A stretch of DNA of 64,000 bases from Kribbella pratensis (GTDB lineage Bacteria; Actinomycetota; Actinomycetes; Propionibacteriales; Kribbellaceae), in contig NZ_SODU01000002.1 of assembly GCF_004366075.1 (NCBI RefSeq), positions 558,001 to 622,000 on the forward strand. The letters run 5' to 3'. Below, piece by piece: positions 14,677 to 26,416 of this stretch (positions within the stretch are counted from its first letter, which is position 1; each line of letters begins with the position of its first letter). Both the position numbers and the translations under genes were made by a program. A model generated the notes under the pieces. That model did not search any database. It was given only the letters and a program-made list of their open reading frames with translations, and was not told where the DNA came from.

Positions 14677-16925
14677 ATGCGGGCCGTACTGCGTGGCGTC
14701 GTGCTCGTGGTGACTGTCTCGCTCGCGCTCGTACTGCTGCCGATCGCGATCAACGTCGGCACCGGCGGCACCGCACCGGCCTTTCTCGCGCCGTACGTCG
14801 GCTGGGTCTGGCCGGCGATCGGGGTGCTCTGGGTCGTCGCGGTGCTGACCGCACTGTTCGAGCTGCGCGACCGCCGCCTGCCGATCATCTCCAACCGCGG
14901 TGCCGACCAGCCGCGCAACCGCCCCAACGCCCTTGCCCGCATCGACCGGTACTTCTCCGAGCGTCGTGCCGGCTCGCTCGCGGCCCGCACCCGCGTCGCC
15001 CTGGCCCTCGACGAGCACCCCGGCGTCGTGGTCCGCCCGTACGACCTGTTCGTCCAGCCGCTCGACAGCGCACCGCGGCGCGTACCGAACGAGGCGGACA
15101 TCGCAGGTGTCTTCGACGAGCTCCAGGACTCGATGCTGATCCTCGGCGCACCTGGTGCCGGCAAGACCACCCTGCTCCTCGACCTTGCCCGAAACCTCGC
15201 CAAGAATGCACATGTCGACAAGGGCCAGCCCCTCCCTGTCGTGGTCGACCTGGCCGGCTGGACCGCACAGTCGTCGTACAAGAACGACGACGACCCGAGT
15301 GACAGCCCACTGGTCGCCGGCTTCGTCCGCTGGCTGTTGTACGAGCTGGACGACCGCTACGGAATCCCGCCCGCTGTCGGACGCACCTGGCTGAGCAACG
15401 GCGAGCTGACCCTTCTGCTCGACGGACTGGACGAGATCGCCGAACCGAGCCGTGCCAAGCTCGCACCGGTCCTGGAGGAGCTCCGGCGCAACTACCGGAT
15501 CGGCCAGCTCGCAGTCACGTGCCGAACGAACGACTACGAACGCCTCCCCCACAAGCTCCGGCTGTTCGGCGCCGTACACATCAGACCGCTCACGAGAGAA
15601 CAGGTCCTCGACTACTTCACCACCGTCGGGCCGGCGCTCGACGGTGCGCGCGCTGCGATCGAGCAGGACGACGCACTCTGGGAGCTGGTCAATTCGCGCT
15701 CATGCTCAACGTGATGGTCCTGGCGTACCAGGGGCGAGCGCCGGAGGATGTGAACGCCCGCGGCGTCGCAGACCTGCGCCGTGAACTCTTCGACACCTAC
15801 ATCTGCGAAGTCCTCGCCCGAAACCGCCAGACCGCGAGACAGTACGACGCGAAGACCGCCGTACGGCGCCTATGGTGTCTGGCCTGGTGGACTCGACGCC
15901 GTGCCGGTGACCGGACCGCCGTACCGCGGTGGATGATGCCTGACGGGTGGTACGGGCTGTCGCTGCCGGGTGTGGACTACCTGACGCACGCGGTGTGCCT
16001 GCCCGCACTGTTCGCTGCCCTGACTGCCGGCGTGACGCTGGTGATGCTCGCGCAGTACGGCGTACTCGCCGGACTGGCTGTGGCCGGTGCTGCGCTGCTA
16101 CTCGTCCACCTCCTGCCGCACCCCTGGCAGAAACACGAGGGGAACGGGCCGGACCGAGTACCGCTCTTCGCCCTCATCTTGTTCGCAGGTACGGCGATTA
16201 CTGTCGCGGTGACTGTTGCCGCGCTCGGGCTGGTCGAGCTGCTCACCGCCAAGCCCGCACTCGTCGTCGAGGGCGCTGTGATCGCTGGATCCTACGTAGT
16301 CGAGCTGATCGTGTTCCACGACAACCGGCGGCGGCTGCTCCTCGGCGTACGGCTGGCTGTGGTTGTGGCGGCGAGCTGGATCACCCTGAGCCTCGGCGAC
16401 CCCACAGCGTTCGCCTGTGGGGTGGCAATCGGCCTCCTTATTGCTCACGCGATCAGGATGCTGAAGTCGCTGCCGACGGACCACCTCCCCACCACAGCCG
16501 ACAAGGGGTGGCGGATGGACCCATGGGTCGCTGGCGGAGCCGTTGCCGCGTTCCTGGTTGCACTGGTCCTGGGAGCGGACTTTGCGTCGCCGCAACTGGA
16601 AGCGGTCGCTGGCATCGTGGTCGGCACGGTCGCGGCGAAGGCCTGGCGGCGTCGTCCACCCGTCCTGGCCGGCCCGCTGTCCCGGCTGCTGCACGACTCG
16701 CTCCTCCGCTGGAGCGGGTACCTGCCGTGGCACCGCCGAGCCTTCTTGCAGTACGCCGCGGACCGCCACGTACTGGCTCGCACCGGGCGTGCGCAGTACT
16801 CGTTCATCCACCTCCTCGTCCGCGACCACCTGGCCGAATGCACACCGGACGAACTCGCGGCAAAGGTCGACCGTCGCATCGGAGAACGCGCTGCCCGCAC
16901 TCAAGCCGGTTCGTTCAGGGCATAG
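14677..16925 (+). pseudogene. Membrane NACHT-domain NTPase split by a single-base frameshift
   Basis: The first frame (14677-15714) encodes two TM helices (about 5-30 and 40-62), then a NACHT domain with Walker A GAPGAGKTTLL, Walker B LTLLLDGLDEI and the AVTCRTNDYE sensor. It ends at TGA 15712 shortly after WELVNS. The second frame picks up at about 15696 with LMLNVMVLAYQG, runs through the rest of the NACHT helical part and several TM segments, and stops at 16925. The family normally reads S-P-L-M-L here, so one C appears to be missing in AATTCGCGCTC. It may be a real inactivation, a sequencing error or rarely a programmed shift. Intact, the protein would be about 750 residues. NACHT proteins are NLR-like and some act in anti-phage defence. 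Confidence 0.8.
16901..16920. repeat. Copy 1 of a 20-nt near-identical repeat at a gene 3' end
   Basis: TCAAGCCGGTTCGTTCAGGG at the end of the NACHT gene matches 17694-17713 at 19 of 20 positions. The second copy covers the stop of the FsmR-like MFS gene. Confidence 0.5.
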
Positions 16926-17577
16926 CTTGGTGCTGCTGGTTGAGCCGGCTCAACCGCGCGGAACAGCGGCTGCCGGCAGCACCGCCCACCACCGCGCTCA
17001 CCAACGTGACGAGCAGAATCGCGGCGAGTCCGACCAGCGCCGCCGCCGTACGATCGGTCTCGGCGATCGGTAGGGACGTCCAGTCGATCCTTGCGACGAG
17101 GTCGTATTCGCGGTCGGCGATGTACCCCAGACCGACGATCAGGGCGGTGGCGCACCAACTGAGCAGCCACACGTCCAGGCCTTGCCGTCCACCATGCGCC
17201 GGCACCATCCGTCCCCCGGCGTAGCCGCCGGAGAACGCACCGATTCCCAGCGACACAACGACGACGATCCAAGCGGTGACATAGACCCATTCCCAGCCGG
17301 CAAGCCTTTCCCAGCCGATCAGGGTGCCGGCAGCAGCGACCGACGCCAGCAGCAGTACGACGATGCCGCCGGCAACCAGCCAGCCGAAGAAGGCGACGCC
17401 GAACGACACGCCCTCGTCCGCTCGCCACTCGTCGACGACGCCTTGATCAGCATCGTCCTCATCGTTGTCAGGGTCGGGATCGCGCTCCGCGCGCTCGTAG
17501 CCCGCCTGTAACAACTCGTCCAGTCCGACCTCGAGGACCTTGGGTTCCCGGTGGACCGCGCCCCGTTGACGCATCAT
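16915..17577 (-). CDS. Four-TM membrane protein with acidic cytoplasmic N-terminus
   Basis: A 220-residue protein. Residues 1-65 are hydrophilic and very acidic (RDPDPDNDEDDADQGVVDEW); four hydrophobic segments follow, the second pair separated by a short loop with YDLVARIDW. The start at ATG 17577 has GGGAG 5 nt before it. It is convergent with the NACHT gene and overlaps its last 11 bp. No family is recognised. It could be a local partner of the membrane NACHT protein, but nothing in the sequence proves that. Confidence 0.7.
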   Translation of the reverse strand: MMRQRGAVHREPKVLEVGLDELLQAGYERAERDPDPDNDEDDADQGVVDEWRADEGVSFGVAFFGWLVAGGIVVLLLASVAAAGTLIGWERLAGWEWVYVTAWIVVVVSLGIGAFSGGYAGGRMVPAHGGRQGLDVWLLSWCATALIVGLGYIADREYDLVARIDWTSLPIAETDRTAAALVGLAAILLVTLVSAVVGGAAGSRCSARLSRLNQQHQAMP

Positions 17578-17693
17578 GGTCACTCCCTGACAAGACCGCC
17601 GTACGACGGTGTGCTGCCAGCTACTTCAGCCGCATTCCGCGGCGCTTCCGCTGTATCTCCCGGTACCCGCGACGAATCGCGGTCAGCCGCCGT

Positions 17694-17713
17694 TCAAGCT
17701 GGTTCGTTCAGGG
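17694..17713. repeat. Copy 2 of the 20-nt repeat
   Basis: TCAAGCTGGTTCGTTCAGGG, one mismatch from 16901-16920. It spans the 3' end of the MFS gene read on the minus strand. Confidence 0.5.
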
Positions 17714-18791
17714 TGTAGCCGATCAGGGTGCTGCACAGGGCCAGTGCGATCAGTGTGCTGAGGGCGAGGCGCAGAGAGGTGTGCTCGGCGATGGTGCCTA
17801 GGACCGGGGTCGCGACGCCGCCGATGCTGACGGCGAGGCCGAGGGTCATGCCGCCCGCCGTGCCGACGCGGCTGGGGAGGAAGTCCTGGCCGAGGGTCAC
17901 ATGCAGCGAGAAGGGGACCGACATCGCGATCGCGGCCGCCGCGAGGAAACCGAAGAACGCCGGCCCGGGGACGAACACCAGGAAGGCGATCGCGGGTACG
18001 GCGACGGCGTACGACGTCCGTAGGGTGCGGACTCGTCCGTAGCGGGTGGCGAGGCGGCCGCCGAGGAGCGTGCCGAGTGCGCCCGCTGCGAAGAGGACGA
18101 ACAAGGCGATCCCGCCGGTCGTCGTACCGCCGCCGACCCGCTGCCCGGCGTACAGCGCGATGAAGGTACCGAGGCCGACGAACACGATCGATCGGCAGAT
18201 CATGATCAGCGACAACCGCAGGAACGACGGCCAGTCGTCCGTCCCTCCACCGCCGCCCCGGGCGATCACCACGTGAGCGCGCGAGCGGACCGCCCAGGTG
18301 GTGATCGCGGCACCGAAGAGCGCGGGTACGACCAGCAGTGGCGTCAGCGACAACCCGCCCGCGGCGACGATCGGTGTGACCAGGACCGGCGCCAGCGCGA
18401 ACCCGACGTTCCCGCCGACCGAGAACCAGCTCATCCCGACGTGGCTGCCGCCGCTCACGACGCGGGCCATCCGGGCCGCCTCCGGGTGGTACGCCGCGAC
18501 GCCGAGCCCGGACAGCGCGGCCGCCAACCACGTGAGCCAGTAGGTCTGTCCGACGCCGATGAGGGCGATGCCGAGTCCGGCGGTGGTCATCGCGACCGGG
18601 ATCAGCCAGGTGAGCGAGCGGCGATCGGTCAGTACGCCGAACACGGGCTGGACGACCGAGGAGAGCAGTGTCGCGGCGAGCGTGATGCCGGACACCGCGA
18701 CGTACCCGAGACCGCGCTCGGCGACCAGGAACGGTACGAGCGCCGGCACGCAGCCCTGGTAGATGTCCACGCATGCGTGGCCGGTGGCCAT
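17694..18791 (-). CDS. MFS transporter, fosmidomycin-resistance (Fsr) like
   Basis: A 365-residue protein with about 11-12 TM helices. The opening GHACVDIYQGCVPALVPFL is characteristic of the Fsr family, which exports fosmidomycin and related drugs; GVLTDRRSLTWLIPV is the motif A loop and YHPEAARMARVVSGGS another family stretch. The ATG at 18791 is used; a GTG 10 codons earlier is possible and neither has a good ribosome site. It is divergent from an AraC regulator 82 bp away, the usual arrangement for this pair. Confidence 0.87.
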   Translation of the reverse strand: MATGHACVDIYQGCVPALVPFLVAERGLGYVAVSGITLAATLLSSVVQPVFGVLTDRRSLTWLIPVAMTTAGLGIALIGVGQTYWLTWLAAALSGLGVAAYHPEAARMARVVSGGSHVGMSWFSVGGNVGFALAPVLVTPIVAAGGLSLTPLLVVPALFGAAITTWAVRSRAHVVIARGGGGGTDDWPSFLRLSLIMICRSIVFVGLGTFIALYAGQRVGGGTTTGGIALFVLFAAGALGTLLGGRLATRYGRVRTLRTSYAVAVPAIAFLVFVPGPAFFGFLAAAAIAMSVPFSLHVTLGQDFLPSRVGTAGGMTLGLAVSIGGVATPVLGTIAEHTSLRLALSTLIALALCSTLIGYTLNEPA

Positions 18792-18858
18792 CAGCCCGAT
18801 CGGTCGAAGTCTCCACACCACTCGATCGTCACGGACCGGCAGCCTGTCCGGCTTCCGA

Positions 18859-18864
18859 TAAAAT
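18859..18864 (+). promoter_or_regulatory. Candidate -10 box of leaderless AraC transcript
   Basis: TAAAAT lies 8 nt before the ATG of the AraC gene in otherwise GC-rich DNA. No Shine-Dalgarno sequence precedes the ATG, which fits a leaderless transcript. Confidence 0.45.
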
Positions 18865-18872
18865 GCCAATTC

Positions 18873-19604
18873 ATGCCGGAAACCCGCCAACGTCCCGCGA
18901 GCACCGGTCACCAGCCGATCCAGGCCGGTGGCGGCATCGACCCGCACTGGCACGACCGGAACCAGATCGTGTACGCCGGTCGCGGGGTCCTGTCCGTCAC
19001 CACCGACGCCGGCAGCTGGGTAGCCCCCGGGACCAGAGCCATCTGGATCCCAGCCGGCACCCTCCACCAACACCGCGCGTACGGCGAGACATCACTCCAC
19101 ACGGTGGGCCTGGAGGAGAACCCACTAGATCTGGACGCCCCGTCAGCCCTGGTAGTAAGCCCCCTCCTCCGAGAGCTGATCCTGGCCTACACAGATCCCG
19201 CAGAGAACCAACCTGATGAGACGCAGCGCCTGCGTGCAGTACTGCTGGACCAGTTGCGGCGTTCGCCTCAGCGGCCCACCTATCTACCCACACCACGTGA
19301 CGCCAGGCTCGCGGCAGCCTGTGACGTGTTGCGGGAGGATCCTGCGGACGCCAGAACCCTGACGGAGTTGGGGCGAGCGGTCGGGGCGAGTGAGCGGACC
19401 CTGAGCCGGCTGTGCAAGGTCGAGCTCGGTATGACGTTCCCGCAGTGGCGGACTCAGCTCAGGTTGCACGAGGCGTTGAGGTTGCTGGCAGAGGGGAACT
19501 CTGTGACTCAGGTAGCGCACGCATGCGGCTGGGCGTCGACCAGTGCGTTCATTGATACGTTTCGGCGCGCCTTCGGTCACACACCCGGCTCACGCAGGGC
19601 CTGA
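18873..19604 (+). CDS. AraC-family regulator with cupin-like sensor domain
   Basis: A 243-residue protein. The N-terminal half is a small cupin-like AraC-binding fold (HWHDRNQIVYAGRGVLSV, WIPAGTLHQHRAYG) with His residues placed as in ligand or metal binding sites. The C-terminal 100 residues are the paired helix-turn-helix region (TLTELGRAVGASERTLSRLC and NSVTQVAHACGWASTSAFID). It probably controls the divergent Fsr-like exporter. Its end overlaps the end of the convergent TetR gene by 28 bp. Confidence 0.9.
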   Translation: MPETRQRPASTGHQPIQAGGGIDPHWHDRNQIVYAGRGVLSVTTDAGSWVAPGTRAIWIPAGTLHQHRAYGETSLHTVGLEENPLDLDAPSALVVSPLLRELILAYTDPAENQPDETQRLRAVLLDQLRRSPQRPTYLPTPRDARLAAACDVLREDPADARTLTELGRAVGASERTLSRLCKVELGMTFPQWRTQLRLHEALRLLAEGNSVTQVAHACGWASTSAFIDTFRRAFGHTPGSRRA

Positions 19605-20188
19605 TCGAGAATGCGGCTCCACTGGCGGACAATGCCGCGCCGGCGCGCACTGTCGTCCGTGAGCAGGTCAGCCAACCCAAGACCGCGCGCCATGTCCAAG
19701 ACCCCCTGCACGGTCTCCCTCACCCCAGGAGTCCGCTCACTGATGTCCAGCACCTCGAGCAGCGCCCGGTGCGCCTGCCGACCCACATGTGACTCCAGCC
19801 GCACGATCTGCTGCCGCAACGCCTCCTCTGTCGACGCCGCCACCCACAGGTGCAGTGCGGCGCGAAAGAGAGGCCCGGTGTACACGTCCGCGAGCATCCC
19901 CACGATCGCCTCAGTGCGCCCAGCTCCGCTCGGCAGCGCTGCGGCCTGCGCGCGGATCTCCGCCAACCGCACCTCGGTCATGTACTCGACCGCAGCCGCG
20001 AACAGATCCGCCCGCGTCGGGAAGTGATGCTGCGCCGCACCCCGCGACACCCCGGCCCGGGCCGCGACGACTGACACCGTCGTCGCGGCGTACCCGACCT
20101 CGGCCAGCGACTCGACCGAGGCCTCCAGCAGCCGCTGCCGCGTCGCCCGCGACCGGTCCTGCTGGGGTGCTTTCAGAACCTCACTCAC
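19577..20188 (-). CDS. TetR-family regulator, last gene of the acyl-CoA operon
   Basis: A 203-residue TetR protein. The DNA-binding helix-turn-helix lies at about 12-60 (ATTVSVVAARAGVSRGAAQHHF followed by PTRADLFAAAVEYM); the C-terminal ligand domain ends with RQWSRILDQALREPG. It is the eighth gene of the operon and its GTG overlaps the ligase stop by 8 nt (GTGAGTGA), so it is translated with the enzymes and likely gives negative feedback, with a fatty or terpenoid acyl-CoA as the plausible inducer. A longer frame upstream is a shadow of the ligase. Confidence 0.9.
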   Translation of the reverse strand: MSEVLKAPQQDRSRATRQRLLEASVESLAEVGYAATTVSVVAARAGVSRGAAQHHFPTRADLFAAAVEYMTEVRLAEIRAQAAALPSGAGRTEAIVGMLADVYTGPLFRAALHLWVAASTEEALRQQIVRLESHVGRQAHRALLEVLDISERTPGVRETVQGVLDMARGLGLADLLTDDSARRRGIVRQWSRILDQALREPGV

Positions 20189-21737
20189 GCGCAGCCTCAC
20201 GCGCCCGCAACTCCCGGCGCAGGATCTTCCCCGACGCGGCCTTCGGTACGGCGTCGATGAACTCCACCTGCCGGATCTTCTTGTACGGCGCCACCCGCGC
20301 GGCGACGTACTCCATGACATCGTCCGCCGTCAGCGAAACCCCCGGCATCGGCACCACGAACGCCTTCGGTACTTCGTTGCCGTCCGCATCGATCCCGATG
20401 ACCGCCGCGTCCGCGATCCGGTCGTCGGTGAGCAGCACGGCCTCCAGTTCGGCGGGCGGCACCTGGTACCCGTGGTACTTGATCAGCTCCTTCACGCGGT
20501 CCACGACGTACAGGTAGCCGCGCGCGTCCATCCGCCCGATGTCGCCGGTGTGCAGCCAGCCGTCCGCGTCGATCGTCGCGTCCGTCTCCGCCTGCCGCCC
20601 GAGGTACCCCTTCATCACCTGCGGCCCGCGGATCCAGATCTCGCCCTCGTCGGCGTCGTTGCCATCGGCACCGACCAGCCGCATCTCGGTCGACGGGAAC
20701 AGCTTCCCTACCGCACCTGGCGGCGGCTCCTGGTCGTCCTGCGGTACGGCGTGTGTGCCCGGCGACAACTCCGTCATCCCGTAGGCCTGCAGTACGGCGT
20801 GCAACCCGAGCCGCTTCGCACATGCCTCGGCCAGCTCGCCGTCGAGCGGAGCAGCGGCCGAGGTCACGTACTTGAGCCGCGACAGGTCCACCGCGTCGAC
20901 GGCCGGATGTTTCGCCAACGCCAGGACGATCGGCGGCGCGACGAACGCCCGCGTGATCCGCTGCTCGTCCAGCGTGGTCAGGAACTGCTGGAGGTCGAAC
21001 TTCGGCAGTACGACGACCGTCGCGCCGAGTCGCAGCGGCAGGTTCATCAACACCGACAGCCCGTAGATGTGGAAGAACGGCAGGATCGCGATGATCCGCT
21101 CCTCCTCGCCCAGCCGGATCATCACCTCCGCCTGGGAGATGTTCGTCGCGATGTTCCGGTGCGTCAGCATCACGCCCTTGGCGGCGCCGGTCGTTCCGCT
21201 CGAGTAGGGCAGTACTGCGACGTCCACAGCCGGATCGATCGTCACCACCGGCTCCGGACCCGTGGACGCGAACAGCTCCTGCACCGAGCGGTACCTCTCG
21301 GCCTGGTCGCAGACGAAGATCTGCTCGACCCCGGTGCCCTCGATCGCCGCGGTCGCGGTCGGCAGGAAGAGCGAAATCGTCACCAGCAACTTCGCCTTCG
21401 AGTCGATCAACTGCTTGTGCAGCTCGTCCGCGGTGTAGAGCGCGTTCACCGTGGTCACGGTCGCGCCGGCGCGCGTGGCGCCGTAGAACACGACGGGGTA
21501 CAGGATCGTGTTGGGGCTGTAGAGCGCGATCACGTCACCGTGCCGGATGCCGAGCTCGGCCAGTCCGGCCGCGACCCGCCGGGTCAGGTGGTCCAGCTGG
21601 GCGTAGCTCAGCTCTTTGCCGGTAACACCGTCGACCATCGCCGGCCGATCGCCGTACTCCTGCGCTCTGCCGAGCACGGCGTCGTGGATCGGTACGTCGA
21701 GCACCTCGACAGGCGGGAACTCACTGGTGATGATCAT
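20181..21737 (-). CDS. AMP-dependent acyl-CoA synthetase, 4-coumarate:CoA ligase-like
   Basis: A 518-residue adenylate-forming ligase. P-loop motif YSSGTTGAAKGVMLTHRN at about 180-197, second motif AYGMTELSPG near 315, hinge and catalytic region GWLHTGDIGRMD near 405 and VDRVKELIKYHGYQVPP, and the C-terminal catalytic Lys in the PKAASGKILRRELR segment. It activates a carboxylic acid through an acyl-AMP to its CoA thioester, the entry step for the pathway encoded upstream. AGGAGG stands about 11 nt before the ATG. The gap to the acyl-CoA dehydrogenase is 13 bp. Confidence 0.93.
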   Translation of the reverse strand: MIITSEFPPVEVLDVPIHDAVLGRAQEYGDRPAMVDGVTGKELSYAQLDHLTRRVAAGLAELGIRHGDVIALYSPNTILYPVVFYGATRAGATVTTVNALYTADELHKQLIDSKAKLLVTISLFLPTATAAIEGTGVEQIFVCDQAERYRSVQELFASTGPEPVVTIDPAVDVAVLPYSSGTTGAAKGVMLTHRNIATNISQAEVMIRLGEEERIIAILPFFHIYGLSVLMNLPLRLGATVVVLPKFDLQQFLTTLDEQRITRAFVAPPIVLALAKHPAVDAVDLSRLKYVTSAAAPLDGELAEACAKRLGLHAVLQAYGMTELSPGTHAVPQDDQEPPPGAVGKLFPSTEMRLVGADGNDADEGEIWIRGPQVMKGYLGRQAETDATIDADGWLHTGDIGRMDARGYLYVVDRVKELIKYHGYQVPPAELEAVLLTDDRIADAAVIGIDADGNEVPKAFVVPMPGVSLTADDVMEYVAARVAPYKKIRQVEFIDAVPKAASGKILRRELRAREAARE

Positions 21738-21750
21738 TGCCCCACTCCTC

Positions 21751-22904
21751 CTAGTACGACTTGGGCAGCCCGAGGCTGTGCTGGGCGACGAAGTTCAGGA
21801 TCATCTCCCGGCTGACCGGCGCGATCCGGGTCGCCCGGGCCGCGGCGACGAGCGACGCCACGCCGTACTCGACCGTCATACCGTTCCCACCGAGCGATTG
21901 CACTGCCTGATCGGTGGCTCGTACGGCGACCTCGCCGGCGGCGTACTTCGCCATGTTCGCGGTCTCACCCGCTGCGAGATCCTCGCCCGCGTCGTACAGC
22001 GCCGCGGCCTTCTGCATCATCAGGCGGGCCAGCTCGAGCTCGATCTTGATCTGCGCGAGCGGATGCGCGAGACCCTGATGCGCGCCGATCGGAGCCTTCC
22101 AGACCTGCCGTTCCTTGACGTACGCCGTTGCCTTGTCGAGGGCGTGCCGACCGATGCCGATCGCGAACGCGGACGCCATGATCCGCTCCGGGTTGAGGCC
22201 GGCGAACAACTGCATCAGCGCCGCGTCCTCGGAACCGACGAGCGCCTCACGCGGCAGCTGTACGTCGTCCAGGAACAACGCATACTGCTTGTCCGGGCTG
22301 ATCAGGTCCATCTCGATCTGCCGGAACTCCACCCCCGGCGCGTCGATCGGGACGATGAAGAGCGCCGGCTTGAGCTTCCCGGTCTTCGCGTCCTCGGTGC
22401 GGCCGACGACCAGGATCGCCTTGGCGACGTCGAGTCCGGAGATGAAGACCTTGCGCCCGGTCAGCGACCAGCCGTCCTCGGTACGGCGGGCCGTGGTGGT
22501 GATCTGGTGCGAGTTCGAGCCGGCGTCGGGCTCGGTGATCGCGAACGCCATGATCGTCGTCCCGTCGGCGAGACCGGGGAGCCAGTGCTGTTTCTGCTCG
22601 TCGGTGCCGAACCGGGAGATCACGGTGCCGCAGATCGACGGCGACACGACCATCATCAGCAGCGGGCAGCCGGCCGCACCGAGCTCCTCGAGGACGATCG
22701 AGAGGTCGGCCATTCCGCCGCCTCCGCCGCCGTACTGCTCGGGGAGGTTCACGCCGAGGAACCCGAGTTTGCCCGCCTCCAGCCACAGCTCGGTGGTGTG
22801 ACCGCCGGTCCGAGCTTGCTGGTTGAACCACTTGTAGCCGTACTTCTTCCCGAGCTCGCCGACGACTTTCCGCAGCTCCCGGCGCTCTTCGGACTCAATG
22901 AAGC

Positions 22905-22908
<4 letters not shown>
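21751..22908 (-). CDS. Acyl-CoA dehydrogenase
   Basis: A 385-residue flavoprotein with the family signatures: FAITEPDAGSNSH (FAD and substrate contact, residues 125-137), TGRKVFISG, and the C-terminal QSLGGNGMTVEYGVASLVAA region that holds the cofactor of the neighbouring subunit. The usual catalytic Glu is expected near the C-terminal third. It removes two hydrogens from the alpha-beta bond of an acyl-CoA and passes electrons to ETF. It overlaps the upstream carboxylase gene by 4 nt (ATGA). It is the second of two dehydrogenases in this operon. Confidence 0.92.
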
Positions 22909-24857
<1,949 letters not shown>

Positions 24858-24862
24858 GCGCG

Positions 24863-26416
24863 TCACATCCTGAAGACGCCGAAGGACGACGTACCTTCGA
24901 CCGGGGCGGAGTGGATGGCGGACAGGCAGATGCCGAGGACGGTCCGGGTGTCACGGGGATCGATCACGCCGTCGTCGTACAGGCGGCCGGACAGGAACAT
25001 CGGCAGCGATTCCGCCTCGATCTGTCCCTCGACGTACGCACGCATCTGCTGGTCGGCCTGCTCGTCGTACGGCTGCCCCTTCGCCTCGGCCGCCGCCCGC
25101 GCGACGATCGACAGTACGCCGGCCAACTGCTGCGGACCCATCACCGCCGACTTCGCCGACGGCCATGCGAAAAGGAACCGCGGATCGAACGCCCGCCCGC
25201 ACATCCCGTAGTGCCCGGCTCCGTACGACGCCCCCATCAGGATCGAAAGGTGTGGCACGCGGGAGTTGGAGACCGCGTTGATCATCTGCGCGCCGTGTTT
25301 GATGATTCCGCCCTGCTCGTACTCCTGCCCGACCATGTACCCGGTCGTGTTGTGCAGGAAGATCAACGGTGTGTTCGCACGGTTCGCGAGCTGGATGAAC
25401 TGCGTTGCCTTCTGCGACTCCTCGCTGAACAGGACCCCGCGCGCGTTCGCGAGGATCCCCACCGGGTACCCGTGCACCGACGCCCACCCGGTCGCCAGCG
25501 ACGACCCGTACAGCGGCTTGAACTCGTCGAACACCGACCCGTCCACCACGCGAGCGACCACGTCCCGCGGATCGAACGGGATCTTCAGGTCGCCCGGCAC
25601 GATGTCCAGCAGGTCGTCCGCGGCAAGCAGCGGTTCGTCGTACGCCGGCTTGGGGGCCGGACCCTGTTTGCGCCAGTTCAGGCGCGACACGATCTGCCGC
25701 CCGAGCCGGATCGCGTCCGGCTCGTCCACCGCGAAGTAGTCAGCCAGACCTGACTTCCGTGCGTGCATGGACGCGCCGCCGAGCGATTCGTCGTCCGCGT
25801 CCTCACCGGTCGCCATCTTCACCAGCGGCGGTCCGGCCAGGAAGACCTTCGCGCCGCCGTCGACCATCACCACGTAGTCGCTCATGCCGGGGATGTAGGC
25901 GCCGCCAGCGGTCGAGTTGCCGAACACCAGCGCGATCGTCAGGATCCCCTCGGCCGACAACCGGGTCAGGTTCCGGAACATCGCCCCGCCGGGGATGAAG
26001 ATCTCCTTCTGCGTCGGCAGGTCCGCGCCGCCGGACTCGACCAGGCTGATCACCGGCAGCCTGTTCGCCCGGGCGATCTCGTCGGCCCGCAACGCCTTCT
26101 TCAAGGTCCACGGGTTGCTCGCACCGCCCTTGACCGTGGGGTCGTTCGCGGTGATCAGGCACTCGACGCCCTCGACCACACCGATCCCCGTCACCAGGCT
26201 GGCGCCGACGGTGAAGTCCGAACCCCAGCCGGCCAGCGGCGACAGTTCGAGGAAGTACGAGTCCGGGTCCAGCAACAGCTCGATCCGCTCCCGCACCAGC
26301 AACTTCCCCCGCTTGTGATGCCGCTCGACGTACTTCGGCCCGCCGCCGGCGAGCGCCTTCGCATGCTCGGCGTCGAGCGCGGCAAGCTTCTCCAGCATCG
26401 CCTCACGGTTACTCAT
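24863..26416 (-). CDS. Acyl-CoA carboxylase beta (carboxyltransferase) subunit, MCC/GCC type
   Basis: A 517-residue carboxyltransferase of the crotonase fold with both N and C subdomains in one chain, as in methylcrotonyl- and geranyl-CoA carboxylases. Visible are RGKLLVRERIELLLDPDSYF near residue 35, GGAYIPGMSDYVVMV with the oxyanion-hole glycines near 165, and FLHNTTGYMVGQEYEQGGI plus YGAGHYGMCGRAFDPRFLF in the C half; the GYMVG and YGAGHYGMCG stretches are typical of the MCC/GCC class. The start overlaps the upstream dehydrogenase stop (ATGA); the longer frame to 26770 is a shadow. Confidence 0.93.
   Translation of the reverse strand: MSNREAMLEKLAALDAEHAKALAGGGPKYVERHHKRGKLLVRERIELLLDPDSYFLELSPLAGWGSDFTVGASLVTGIGVVEGVECLITANDPTVKGGASNPWTLKKALRADEIARANRLPVISLVESGGADLPTQKEIFIPGGAMFRNLTRLSAEGILTIALVFGNSTAGGAYIPGMSDYVVMVDGGAKVFLAGPPLVKMATGEDADDESLGGASMHARKSGLADYFAVDEPDAIRLGRQIVSRLNWRKQGPAPKPAYDEPLLAADDLLDIVPGDLKIPFDPRDVVARVVDGSVFDEFKPLYGSSLATGWASVHGYPVGILANARGVLFSEESQKATQFIQLANRANTPLIFLHNTTGYMVGQEYEQGGIIKHGAQMINAVSNSRVPHLSILMGASYGAGHYGMCGRAFDPRFLFAWPSAKSAVMGPQQLAGVLSIVARAAAEAKGQPYDEQADQQMRAYVEGQIEAESLPMFLSGRLYDDGVIDPRDTRTVLGICLSAIHSAPVEGTSSFGVFRM

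Noticed and set aside
15519..15700. The second NACHT frame read as an independent gene from 15519
   Set aside because: Its first 60 residues are a shadow of the first frame; true family similarity begins only at about 15696, which points to a frameshift rather than a second start.
15690..15714. Programmed ribosomal frameshift in the NACHT gene
   Set aside because: There is no slippery heptamer at AATTCGCGCTC and no obvious downstream stimulator; a one-base loss explains the data more simply.
17578..17693. A basic 25-codon stretch ending RRGMRLK between the MFS gene and the membrane protein gene
   Set aside because: It lacks any ATG, GTG or TTG start with a ribosome site in the available space.
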